From positions 1-64,000 of the forward strand of contig NW_026645840.1 in assembly GCF_949987535.1 (NCBI RefSeq): a stretch of 64,000 bases of DNA, in the 5' to 3' direction. Under the pieces are notes generated by a model. It was not told the origin of the DNA. It saw nothing but the letters and a program-made list of their open reading frames with translations, and made no database searches. Origin of the DNA: Balaenoptera acutorostrata. Lineage: Eukaryota; Chordata; Mammalia; Artiodactyla; Balaenopteridae. Shown one piece after another: positions 1 through 10,554 of the stretch (positions are counted from its first letter, which is position 1; each line of letters starts with the position of its first letter). Made by a program: the position numbers and the translations under genes.

Positions 1-465
1 TCTCATTGGTTCCCCCTCTTCCCGTTCATCCTCAGGACAAATTGCAACCTGTACGGAACAGGAGGTTAAAGGTGCTGATTCTCCAAGGAGGGAGATGGCT
101 AGTAAATCGGCTGGAATGGCGAACCCGAGCAAAGGAGATGAGAAATGAGGTGCGTTTTAGAAACCTTTCCCGATCACACGGTGTACCATCTTCTGGGTTT
201 CTCATGCCTGTTTTCGACGTAGGAAGATGCCCTTGAACCTGGAGATTTGGGACCCATGGGATGGGTACCATGCAGTATTACTTGAAAGGGTCTGCGTTGG
301 CTCACCCAACCTCACCGAACCTCTCAGCCCCAAGAGTGTCCACCCTTATGTCTCAATCAGCTGTGGGTCTAGATATGGTCAATCCAGGTTGCATCACAGC
401 CCCTGAACGAATTTTGTAAGAATTTCTCTCTCTTTCACTGTCTTTGTTTCACGGGTTTTGAAAAG

Positions 466-1340
466 TAATTTATTTTTATAATGGGGTATAGCTGCTTTTC
501 ACGGCTGTGTTTATGCCGCTTTACACCCCCTTGACTCACTTACAGAGAGATATCAATACATAGGTTTGAAGATTCTTACTAGTCAGATATATTCTTGTGT
601 GGTGAATAGGGGGTGTTGAGTCCAGTTCACTGAAAAAGGAATAGGTCTTGTCTCTTACATATTGGGTTTATGGAACGGTATCGGAACTAATTTGAAACCC
701 TTGTTTTATGCATCACCCCACCTCCCCTTTCCCGTTCAGCAGCCATAGTGTGTTTCCTAAACGTGTGACTCTGTTCTGTTTTGTAATTCAGTTCAAGTGT
801 AGCGGTTTTTACATTCCCTCTCTAAGTGATATCTTATGATAAGTGTCTTTTTCTGTGTGACTTATTTCACTTAGAATCGTCGTACCTAAATCCACTCATC
901 GTGCTGCTACTAGCCTTATGACGTTGATTTCATGGCTGAGTGATATTCCATTGTACATGAGGACCCCAACTTCTTTATCCATTTTTCTCTTTCCTAGGAT
1001 ATTTAAGGTGTAATGAAGTGGGGGTTCTTGTCAACAGAGCAGCCCTAAACTTTGGGGTGCCTGTGTCTTGCTGATTTTTAGTTTTCCCAATTTATACGCC
1101 CATGAGTGGAAGTGCCCTATGCTCTCCAAGCTGTGTTTTTTAGATGTTTCAGAACACACCGTACACTTCTCCAGAGTGGCTGTTGGCAATTTACATCCCA
1201 CCCATCAGCGTAGCAAGGCTCCCATTTCTCCATGGCCGGTCCTGCATTTCTGGTTTGGACACTTTTTTCCGCATGGCCCTTTTGCCCGCTGGGAAGCGAG
1301 ACTTCTTTGGAGCGCTGATTGGCCTTTCCAGGTTGCTTGG
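466..1340 (-). mobile_element. LINE-1 3' end fragment, antisense (first part), in monomer 1
   Basis: Read on the minus strand this is a diverged LINE-1 3' region. On the plus strand the recognisable antisense L1 landmarks are, in order: the L1 3' terminus at ~466-495 (A/T-rich, then 'ggggtatagctg'); 'cacccca' then 'ttcccgttcagcagccatag' at ~714-747; 'gtgatatcttatgat' at ~826-840; 'atggctgagtgatattccat' at ~932-951; 'ttctttatccatttttct' at ~971-988; 'gagtggctgttggcaattta' at ~1174-1193; and 'catggccc' at ~1272. All keep the order of a cetartiodactyl-type L1 3' end, recalled from memory. There is no long poly-T on the plus strand, so any original poly-A tail is gone. It carries no intact L1 protein. 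The same fragment lies at the same offset in every copy (add multiples of 1,759). The L1 is interrupted at 1341 by the palindrome. Confidence 0.85.
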
Positions 1341-1412
1341 TTGGCCAAAAAGGGCGTATGCGTTTTTTCCTGAATATATTCAGGAAAAAACGCATACGCC
1401 CTTTTTGGCCAA
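1341..1412. repeat. Perfect 72-bp palindrome, mariner-like fold-back element, monomer 1
   Basis: Two 36-bp arms are exact reverse complements with no spacer. The centre lies between 1376 and 1377 inside 'gaatatattc'. Symmetry stops abruptly on both sides (g before, g after). The outer ends read 'ttggccaaaaag', followed inward by a T-rich stretch. This resembles terminal inverted repeats of mariner-type elements common in ruminants, recalled from memory, so a miniature fold-back transposon is plausible. It sits inside the L1 homology, which resumes after it, so it reads as an insertion. A clear TA target duplication is not visible. The 36 copies start at 1341 + n x 1759 (n = 0 to 35), the last at 62906. 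Arms are perfect except in copies 8, 10 and 11. Confidence 0.97.
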
Positions 1413-1575
1413 GGGCGTCATTGTCCACGTTTTGCCGCTTTTCATGTGCTTTCAAGGCGATTCGAATCTACCTCCTGAAATCTGTTTCCTGCAATTCTGC
1501 CTTGCTTTCAAAGCCTCTTCGTTGCCTTCCCTTAATATATTTGTGGACGAGAGGTATCATTTAAAACTCTGCAGG
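1413..1575 (-). mobile_element. LINE-1 fragment, antisense (second part, beyond the palindrome), in monomer 1
   Basis: The antisense L1 alignment resumes after the palindrome. The stretch around 'cttttcatgtgctttcaagg' (~1438-1457) and 'aaatctgtttcctgcaattc' (~1479-1498) matches the next portion of the antisense L1 consensus as I recall it. A weaker match continues through 'ttaatatatttgtgg' (~1531-1545) and 'tatcattta' (~1555-1563). The right-hand limit is uncertain by tens of bases. This places the palindrome inside one L1 copy rather than between unrelated pieces. The segment recurs every 1,759 bp. Confidence 0.6.
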
Positions 1576-2224
1576 TTTGTGAATTGCAGTGCCCCTGAGC
1601 TCCATTTTTCAACTCGCTTTTTTGGGAGCTGGCCGCAAAAGCGCAGGATTGCTTCAGGCCCTCTTCTGGTTCTGGGGGGCAGGCTGAGCTTGTGCTTAAT
1701 TCTTCTTCCTGATGGGAAAATAGAGTGACCTGTGCCTGTCCCAACACCTAGAGCTAGTCTCTCATTGGTTCCCCCTCTTCCCGTTCATCCTCAGGACAAA
1801 TTGCAACCTGTACGGAACAGGAGGTTAAAGGTGCTGATTCTCCAAGGAGGGAGATGGCTAGTAAATCGGCTGGAATGGCGAACCCGAGCAAAGGAGATGA
1901 GAAATGAGGTGCGTTTTAGAAACCTTTCCCGATCACACGGTGTACCATCTTCTGGGTTTCTCATGCCTGTTTTCGACGTAGGAAGATGCCCTTGAACCTG
2001 GAGATTTGGGACCCATGGGATGGGTACCATGCAGTATTACTTGAAAGGGTCTGCGTTGGCTCACCCAACCTCACCGAACCTCTCAGCCCCAAGAGTGTCC
2101 ACCCTTATGTCTCAATCAGCTGTGGGTCTAGATATGGTCAATCCAGGTTGCATCACAGCCCCTGAACGAATTTTGTAAGAATTTCTCTCTCTTTCACTGT
2201 CTTTGTTTCACGGGTTTTGAAAAG
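1576..2224. repeat. Non-L1 part of the satellite monomer (shown across the junction of copies 1 and 2)
   Basis: About 650 bp per monomer lies between the two limits of the L1 homology: unit positions ~1576-1759 and then 1-465 of the next copy. I recognise no transposon, gene or structural RNA in it. It contains a G-run ('ctggggggcagg', 1672-1683), a purine-rich stretch around 'ccaaggagggagatggctag' (1842-1861), and a pyrimidine tract ('tttctctctctttcactgtc', 2182-2201) just outside the L1 3' terminus. It is one of the least variable parts of the monomer across the array. It could be L1-flanking sequence captured when the monomer formed, or L1 too diverged to see. Confidence 0.6.
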
Positions 2225-3518
2225 TAATTTATTTTTATAATGGGGTATAGCTGCTTTTCACGGCTGTGTTTATGCCGCTTTACACCCCCTTGACTCACTT
2301 ACAGAGAGATATCAATACATAGGTTTGAAGATTCTTACTAGTCAGATATATTCTTGTGTGGTGAATAGGGGGTGTTGAGTCCAGTTCACTGAAAAAGGAA
2401 TAGGTCTTGTCTCTTACATATTGGGTTTATGGAACGGTATCGGAACTAATTTGAAACCCTTGTTTTATGCATCACCCCACCTCCCCTTTCCCGTTCAGCA
2501 GCCATAGTGTGTTTCCTAAACGTGTGACTCTGTTCTGTTTTGTAATTCAGTTCAAGTGTAGCGGTTTTTACATTCCCTCTCTAAGTGATATCTTATGATA
2601 AGTGTCTTTTTCTGTGTGACTTATTTCACTTAGAATCGTCGTACCTAAATCCACTCATCGTGCTGCTACTAGCCTTATGACGTTGATTTCATGGCTGAGT
2701 GATATTCCATTGTACATGAGGACCCCAACTTCTTTATCCATTTTTCTCTTTCCTAGGATATTTAAGGTGTAATGAAGTGGGGGTTCTTGTCAACAGAGCA
2801 GCCCTAAACTTTGGGGTGCCTGTGTCTTGCTGATTTTTAGTTTTCCCAATTTATACGCCCATGAGTGGAAGTGCCCTATGCTCTCCAAGCTGTGTTTTTT
2901 AGATGTTTCAGAACACACCGTACACTTCTCCAGAGTGGCTGTTGGCAATTTACATCCCACCCATCAGCGTAGCAAGGCTCCCATTTCTCCATGGCCGGTC
3001 CTGCATTTCTGGTTTGGACACTTTTTTCCGCATGGCCCTTTTGCCCGCTGGGAAGCGAGACTTCTTTGGAGCGCTGATTGGCCTTTCCAGGTTGCTTGGT
3101 TGGCCAAAAAGGGCGTATGCGTTTTTTCCTGAATATATTCAGGAAAAAACGCATACGCCCTTTTTGGCCAAGGGCGTCATTGTCCACGTTTTGCCGCTTT
3201 TCATGTGCTTTCAAGGCGATTCGAATCTACCTCCTGAAATCTGTTTCCTGCAATTCTGCCTTGCTTTCAAAGCCTCTTCGTTGCCTTCCCTTAATATATT
3301 TGTGGACGAGAGGTATCATTTAAAACTCTGCAGGTTTGTGAATTGCAGTGCCCCTGAGCTCCATTTTTCAACTCGCTTTTTTGGGAGCTGGCCGCAAAAG
3401 CGCAGGATTGCTTCAGGCCCTCTTCTGGTTCTGGGGGGCAGGCTGAGCTTGTGCTTAATTCTTCTTCCTGATGGGAAAATAGAGTGACCTGTGCCTGTCC
3501 CAACACCTAGAGCTAGTC
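1760..3518 (+). repeat. Satellite monomer 2 (subfamily I)
   Basis: I see no difference from copy 1, which suggests a very recent duplication or homogenisation event. Confidence 0.95.
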
Positions 3519-5277
3519 TCTCATTGGTTCCCCCTCTTCCCGTTCATCCTCAGGACAAATCGCAACCTGTACGGAACAGGAGGTTAAAGGTGCTGATTCT
3601 CCAAGGAGGGAGATGGCTAGTAAATCGGCTGGAATGGCGAACCCGAGCAAAGGAGATGAGAAATGAGGTGCGTTTTAGAAACCTTTCCCGATCACACGGT
3701 GTACCATCTTCTGGGTTTCTCATGCCTGTTTTCGACGTAGGAAGATGCCCTTGAACCTGGAGATTTGGGACCCATGGGATGGGTACCATGCAGTATTACT
3801 TGAAAGGGTCTGCGTTGGCTCACCCAACCTCACCGAACCTCTCAGCCCCAAGAGTGTCCACCCTTATGTCTCAATCAGCTGTGGGTCTAGATATGGTCAA
3901 TCCAGGTTGCATCACAGCCCCTGAACGAATTTTGTAAGAATTTCTCTCTCTTTCACTGTCTTTGTTTCACGGGTTTTGAAAAGTAATTTATTTTTATAAT
4001 GGGGTATAGCTGCTTTTCACGGCTGTGTTTATGCCGCTTTACACCCCCTTGACTCACTTACAGAGAGATATCAATACATAGGTTTGAAGATTCTTACTAG
4101 TCAGATATATTCTTGTGTGGTGAATAGGGGGTGTTGAGTCCAGTTCACTGAAAAAGGAATAGGTCTTGTCTCTTACATATTGGGTTTATGGAACGGTATC
4201 GGAACTAATTTGAAACCCTTGTTTTATGCATCACCCCACCTCCCCTTTCCCGTTCAGCAGCCATAGTGTGTTTCCTAAACGTGTGACTCTGTTCTGTTTT
4301 GTAATTCAGTTCAAGTGTAGCGGTTTTTACATTCCCTCTCTAAGTGATATCTTATGATAAGTGTCTTTTTCTGTGTGACTTATTTCACTTAGAATCGTCG
4401 TACCTAAATCCACTCATCGTGCTGCTACTAGCCTTATGACGTTGATTTCATGGCTGAGTGATATTCCATTGTACATGAGGACCCCAACTTCTTTATCCAT
4501 TTTTCTCTTTCCTAGGATATTTAAGGTGTAATGAAGTGGGGGTTCTTGTCAACAGAGCAGCCCTAAACTTTGGGGTGCCTGTGTCTTGCTGATTTTTAGT
4601 TTTCCCAATTTATACGCCCATGAGTGGAAGTGCCCTATGCTCTCCAAGCTGTGTTTTTTAGATGTTTCAGAACACACCGTACACTTCTCCAGAGTGGCTG
4701 TTGGCAATTTACATCCCACCCATCAGCGTAGCAAGGCTCCCATTTCTCCATGGCCGGTCCTGCATTTCTGGTTTGGACACTTTTTTCCGCATGGCCCTTT
4801 TGCCCGCTGGGAAGCGAGACTTCTTTGGAGCGCTGATTGGCCTTTCCAGGTTGCTTGGTTGGCCAAAAAGGGCGTATGCGTTTTTTCCTGAATATATTCA
4901 GGAAAAAACGCATACGCCCTTTTTGGCCAAGGGCGTCATTGTCCACGTTTTGCCGCTTTTCATGTGCTTTCAAGGCGATTCGAATCTACCTCCTGAAATC
5001 TGTTTCCTGCAATTCTGCCTTGCTTTCAAAGCCTCTTCGTTGCCTTCCCTTAATATATTTGTGGACGAGAGGTATCATTTAAAACTCTGCAGGTTTGTGA
5101 ATTGCAGTGCCCCTGAGCTCCATTTTTCAACTCGCTTTTTTGGGAGCTGGCCGCAAAAGCGCAGGATTGCTTCAGGCCCTCTTCTGGTTCTGGGGGGCAG
5201 GCTGAGCTTGTGCTTAATTCTTCTTCCTGATGGGAAAATAGAGTGACCTGTGCCTGTCCCAACACCTAGAGCTAGTC
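3519..5277 (+). repeat. Satellite monomer 3 (subfamily I, type a)
   Basis: It differs from copies 1-2 by t to c at unit 43 (3561). It shares c305 and g388 with copy 5, forming the first half of a repeated pair (3-4, 5-6). Confidence 0.95.
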
Positions 5278-7036
5278 TCTCATTGGTTCCCCCTCTTCCC
5301 GTTCATCCTCAGGACAAATCGCAACCTGTACGGAACAGGAGGTTAAAGGTGCTGATTCTCCAAGGAGGGAGATGGCTAGTAAATCGGCTGGAATGGCGAA
5401 CCCGAGCAAAGGAGATGAGAAATGAGGTGCGTTTTAGAAACCTTTCCCGATCACACGGTGTACCATCTTCTGGGTTTCTCATGCCTGTTTTCGACGTAGG
5501 AAGATGCCCTTGAACCTGGAGATTTGGGACCCATGGGATGGGTACCATGCAGTATTACTTGAAAGGGTCTGCGTTGGCTCAACCAACCTCACCGAACCTC
5601 TCAGCCCCAAGAGTGTCCACCCTTATGTCTCAATCAGCTGTGGGTCTAGATATGGTCAATCCAGTTTGCATCACAGCCCCTGAACGAATTTTGTAAGAAT
5701 TTCTCTCTCTTTCACTGTCTTTGTTTCACGGGTTTTGAAAAGTAATTTATTTTTATAATGGGGTATAGCTGCTTTTCACGGCTGTGTTTATGCCGCTTTA
5801 CACCCCCTTGACTCACTTACAGAGAGATATCAATACATAGGTTTGAAGATTCTTACTAGTCAGATATATTCTTGTGTGGTGAATAGGGGGTGTTGAGTCC
5901 AGTTCACTGAAAAAGGAATAGGTCTTGTCTCTTACATATTGGGTTTATGGAACGGTATCGGAACTAATTTGAAACCCTTGTTTTATGCATCACCCCACCT
6001 CCCCTTTCCCGTTCAGCAGCCATAGTGTGTTTCCTAAACGTGTGACTCTGTTCTGTTTTGTAATTCAGTTCAAGTGTAGCGGTTTTTACATTCCCTCTCT
6101 AAGTGATATCTTATGATAAGTGTCTTTTTCTGTGTGACTTATTTCACTTAGAATCGTCGTACCTAAATCCACTCATCGTGCTGCTACTAGCCTTATGACG
6201 TTGATTTCATGGCTGAGTGATATTCCATTGTACATGAGGACCCCAACTTCTTTATCCATTTTTCTCTTTCCTAGGATATTTAAGGTGTAATGAAGTGGGG
6301 GTTCTTGTCAACAGAGCAGCCCTAAACTTTGGGGTGCCTGTGTCTTGCTGATTTTTAGTTTTCCCAATTTATACGCCCATGAGTGGAAGTGCCCTATGCT
6401 CTCCAAGCTGTGTTTTTTAGATGTTTCAGAACACACCGTACACTTCTCCAGAGTGGCTGTTGGCAATTTACATCCCACCCATCAGCGTAGCAAGGCTCCC
6501 ATTTCTCCATGGCCGGTCCTGCATTTCTGGTTTGGACACTTTTTTCCGCATGGCCCTTTTGCCCGCTGGGAAGCGAGACTTCTTTGGAGCGCTGATTGGC
6601 CTTTCCAGGTTGCTTGGTTGGCCAAAAAGGGCGTATGCGTTTTTTCCTGAATATATTCAGGAAAAAACGCATACGCCCTTTTTGGCCAAGGGCGTCATTG
6701 TCCACGTTTTGCCGCTTTTCATGTGCTTTCAAGGCGATTCGAATCTACCTCCTGAAATCTGTTTCCTGCAATTCTGCCTTGCTTTCAAAGCCTCTTCGTT
6801 GCCTTCCCTTAATATATTTGTGGACGAGAGGTATCATTTAAAACTCTGCAGGTTTGTGAATTGCAGTGCCCCTGAGCTCCATTTTTCAACTCGCTTTTTT
6901 GGGAGCTGGCCGCAAAAGCGCAGGATTGCTTCAGGCCCTCTTCTGGTTCTGGGGGGCAGGCTGAGCTTGTGCTTAATTCTTCTTCCTGATGGGAAAATAG
7001 AGTGACCTGTGCCTGTCCCAACACCTAGAGCTAGTC
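5278..7036 (+). repeat. Satellite monomer 4 (subfamily I, type b)
   Basis: It carries c43 plus c to a at unit 305 (5582) and g to t at unit 388 (5665). Copy 6 has the same three changes. Confidence 0.95.
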
Positions 7037-8795
7037 TCTCATTGGTTCCCCCTCTTCCCGTTCATCCTCAGGACAAATCGCAACCTGTACGGAACAGGAG
7101 GTTAAAGGTGCTGATTCTCCAAGGAGGGAGATGGCTAGTAAATCGGCTGGAATGGCGAACCCGAGCAAAGGAGATGAGAAATGAGGTGCGTTTTAGAAAC
7201 CTTTCCCGATCACACGGTGTACCATCTTCTGGGTTTCTCATGCCTGTTTTCGACGTAGGAAGATGCCCTTGAACCTGGAGATTTGGGACCCATGGGATGG
7301 GTACCATGCAGTATTACTTGAAAGGGTCTGCGTTGGCTCACCCAACCTCACCGAACCTCTCAGCCCCAAGAGTGTCCACCCTTATGTCTCAATCAGCTGT
7401 GGGTCTAGATATGGTCAATCCAGGTTGCATCACAGCCCCTGAACGAATTTTGTAAGAATTTCTCTCTCTTTCACTGTCTTTGTTTCACGGGTTTTGAAAA
7501 GTAATTTATTTTTATAATGGGGTATAGCTGCTTTTCACGGCTGTGTTTATGCCGCTTTACACCCCCTTGACTCACTTACAGAGAGATATCAATACATAGG
7601 TTTGAAGATTCTTACTAGTCAGATATATTCTTGTGTGGTGAATAGGGGGTGTTGAGTCCAGTTCACTGAAAAAGGAATAGGTCTTGTCTCTTACATATTG
7701 GGTTTATGGAACGGTATCGGAACTAATTTGAAACCCTTGTTTTATGCATCACCCCACCTCCCCTTTCCCGTTCAGCAGCCATAGTGTGTTTCCTAAACGT
7801 GTGACTCTGTTCTGTTTTGTAATTCAGTTCAAGTGTAGCGGTTTTTACATTCCCTCTCTAAGTGATATCTTATGATAAGTGTCTTTTTCTGTGTGACTTA
7901 TTTCACTTAGAATCGTCGTACCTAAATCCACTCATCGTGCTGCTACTAGCCTTATGACGTTGATTTCATGGCTGAGTGATATTCCATTGTACATGAGGAC
8001 CCCAACTTCTTTATCCATTTTTCTCTTTCCTAGGATATTTAAGGTGTAATGAAGTGGGGGTTCTTGTCAACAGAGCAGCCCTAAACTTTGGGGTGCCTGT
8101 GTCTTGCTGATTTTTAGTTTTCCCAATTTATACGCCCATGAGTGGAAGTGCCCTATGCTCTCCAAGCTGTGTTTTTTAGATGTTTCAGAACACACCGTAC
8201 ACTTCTCCAGAGTGGCTGTTGGCAATTTACATCCCACCCATCAGCGTAGCAAGGCTCCCATTTCTCCATGGCCGGTCCTGCATTTCTGGTTTGGACACTT
8301 TTTTCCGCATGGCCCTTTTGCCCGCTGGGAAGCGAGACTTCTTTGGAGCGCTGATTGGCCTTTCCAGGTTGCTTGGTTGGCCAAAAAGGGCGTATGCGTT
8401 TTTTCCTGAATATATTCAGGAAAAAACGCATACGCCCTTTTTGGCCAAGGGCGTCATTGTCCACGTTTTGCCGCTTTTCATGTGCTTTCAAGGCGATTCG
8501 AATCTACCTCCTGAAATCTGTTTCCTGCAATTCTGCCTTGCTTTCAAAGCCTCTTCGTTGCCTTCCCTTAATATATTTGTGGACGAGAGGTATCATTTAA
8601 AACTCTGCAGGTTTGTGAATTGCAGTGCCCCTGAGCTCCATTTTTCAACTCGCTTTTTTGGGAGCTGGCCGCAAAAGCGCAGGATTGCTTCAGGCCCTCT
8701 TCTGGTTCTGGGGGGCAGGCTGAGCTTGTGCTTAATTCTTCTTCCTGATGGGAAAATAGAGTGACCTGTGCCTGTCCCAACACCTAGAGCTAGTC
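7037..8795 (+). repeat. Satellite monomer 5 (subfamily I, type a)
   Basis: It carries c43 with c305 and g388, the same combination as copy 3. Confidence 0.95.
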
Positions 8796-10554
8796 TCTCA
8801 TTGGTTCCCCCTCTTCCCGTTCATCCTCAGGACAAATCGCAACCTGTACGGAACAGGAGGTTAAAGGTGCTGATTCTCCAAGGAGGGAGATGGCTAGTAA
8901 ATCGGCTGGAATGGCGAACCCGAGCAAAGGAGATGAGAAATGAGGTGCGTTTTAGAAACCTTTCCCGATCACACGGTGTACCATCTTCTGGGTTTCTCAT
9001 GCCTGTTTTCGACGTAGGAAGATGCCCTTGAACCTGGAGATTTGGGACCCATGGGATGGGTACCATGCAGTATTACTTGAAAGGGTCTGCGTTGGCTCAA
9101 CCAACCTCACCGAACCTCTCAGCCCCAAGAGTGTCCACCCTTATGTCTCAATCAGCTGTGGGTCTAGATATGGTCAATCCAGTTTGCATCACAGCCCCTG
9201 AACGAATTTTGTAAGAATTTCTCTCTCTTTCACTGTCTTTGTTTCACGGGTTTTGAAAAGTAATTTATTTTTATAATGGGGTATAGCTGCTTTTCACGGC
9301 TGTGTTTATGCCGCTTTACACCCCCTTGACTCACTTACAGAGAGATATCAATACATAGGTTTGAAGATTCTTACTAGTCAGATATATTCTTGTGTGGTGA
9401 ATAGGGGGTGTTGAGTCCAGTTCACTGAAAAAGGAATAGGTCTTGTCTCTTACATATTGGGTTTATGGAACGGTATCGGAACTAATTTGAAACCCTTGTT
9501 TTATGCATCACCCCACCTCCCCTTTCCCGTTCAGCAGCCATAGTGTGTTTCCTAAACGTGTGACTCTGTTCTGTTTTGTAATTCAGTTCAAGTGTAGCGG
9601 TTTTTACATTCCCTCTCTAAGTGATATCTTATGATAAGTGTCTTTTTCTGTGTGACTTATTTCACTTAGAATCGTCGTACCTAAATCCACTCATCGTGCT
9701 GCTACTAGCCTTATGACGTTGATTTCATGGCTGAGTGATATTCCATTGTACATGAGGACCCCAACTTCTTTATCCATTTTTCTCTTTCCTAGGATATTTA
9801 AGGTGTAATGAAGTGGGGGTTCTTGTCAACAGAGCAGCCCTAAACTTTGGGGTGCCTGTGTCTTGCTGATTTTTAGTTTTCCCAATTTATACGCCCATGA
9901 GTGGAAGTGCCCTATGCTCTCCAAGCTGTGTTTTTTAGATGTTTCAGAACACACCGTACACTTCTCCAGAGTGGCTGTTGGCAATTTACATCCCACCCAT
10001 CAGCGTAGCAAGGCTCCCATTTCTCCATGGCCGGTCCTGCATTTCTGGTTTGGACACTTTTTTCCGCATGGCCCTTTTGCCCGCTGGGAAGCGAGACTTC
10101 TTTGGAGCGCTGATTGGCCTTTCCAGGTTGCTTGGTTGGCCAAAAAGGGCGTATGCGTTTTTTCCTGAATATATTCAGGAAAAAACGCATACGCCCTTTT
10201 TGGCCAAGGGCGTCATTGTCCACGTTTTGCCGCTTTTCATGTGCTTTCAAGGCGATTCGAATCTACCTCCTGAAATCTGTTTCCTGCAATTCTGCCTTGC
10301 TTTCAAAGCCTCTTCGTTGCCTTCCCTTAATATATTTGTGGACGAGAGGTATCATTTAAAACTCTGCAGGTTTGTGAATTGCAGTGCCCCTGAGCTCCAT
10401 TTTTCAACTCGCTTTTTTGGGAGCTGGCCGCAAAAACGCAGGATTGCTTCAGGCCCTCTTCTGGTTCTGGGGGGCAGGCTGAGCTTGTGCTTAATTCTTC
10501 TTCCTGATGGGAAAATAGAGTGACCTGTGCCTGTCCCAACACCTAGAGCTAGTC
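8796..10554 (+). repeat. Satellite monomer 6 (subfamily I, type b)
   Basis: It carries c43, a305 and t388 as in copy 4, plus a private g to a at 10436 (unit 1641), a CpG transition. It is the last subfamily I copy. Confidence 0.95.

Larger units (their letters stand above)
1..1759 (+). repeat. Satellite monomer 1 (subfamily I)
   Basis: This copy defines the unit numbering used in this annotation. Subfamily I states are t43, c305, g388, a488, t600, a686, c822-t823, a1033, c1099, a1173 and g1417. By eye it appears identical to copy 2. Confidence 0.95.

Noticed and set aside
1341..1412. Rho-independent terminator
   Set aside because: The inverted repeat is far too long, has no loop, and sits in a eukaryotic satellite.
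1117..1455. A 112-codon minus-strand frame in every monomer
   Set aside because: It overlaps the previous frame and the palindrome and does not look like an L1 protein. I treat it as a chance frame in a repeated sequence.
1144..1728. A 194-codon plus-strand reading frame present at the same place in almost every monomer
   Set aside because: It lies on the antisense strand of L1 and runs straight through the palindrome, so both arms are translated. It resembles no protein I know. It stays open because the copies are nearly identical; copy 17 loses its ATG and copy 12 its stop without consequence.
1..1759. CENP-B box as a sign of a centromeric satellite
   Set aside because: I looked for the canonical 17-bp motif on both strands of the monomer. 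Partial matches such as 'ttcgacgtagg' near 213 lack the required right half, so a centromeric role is not supported by sequence.
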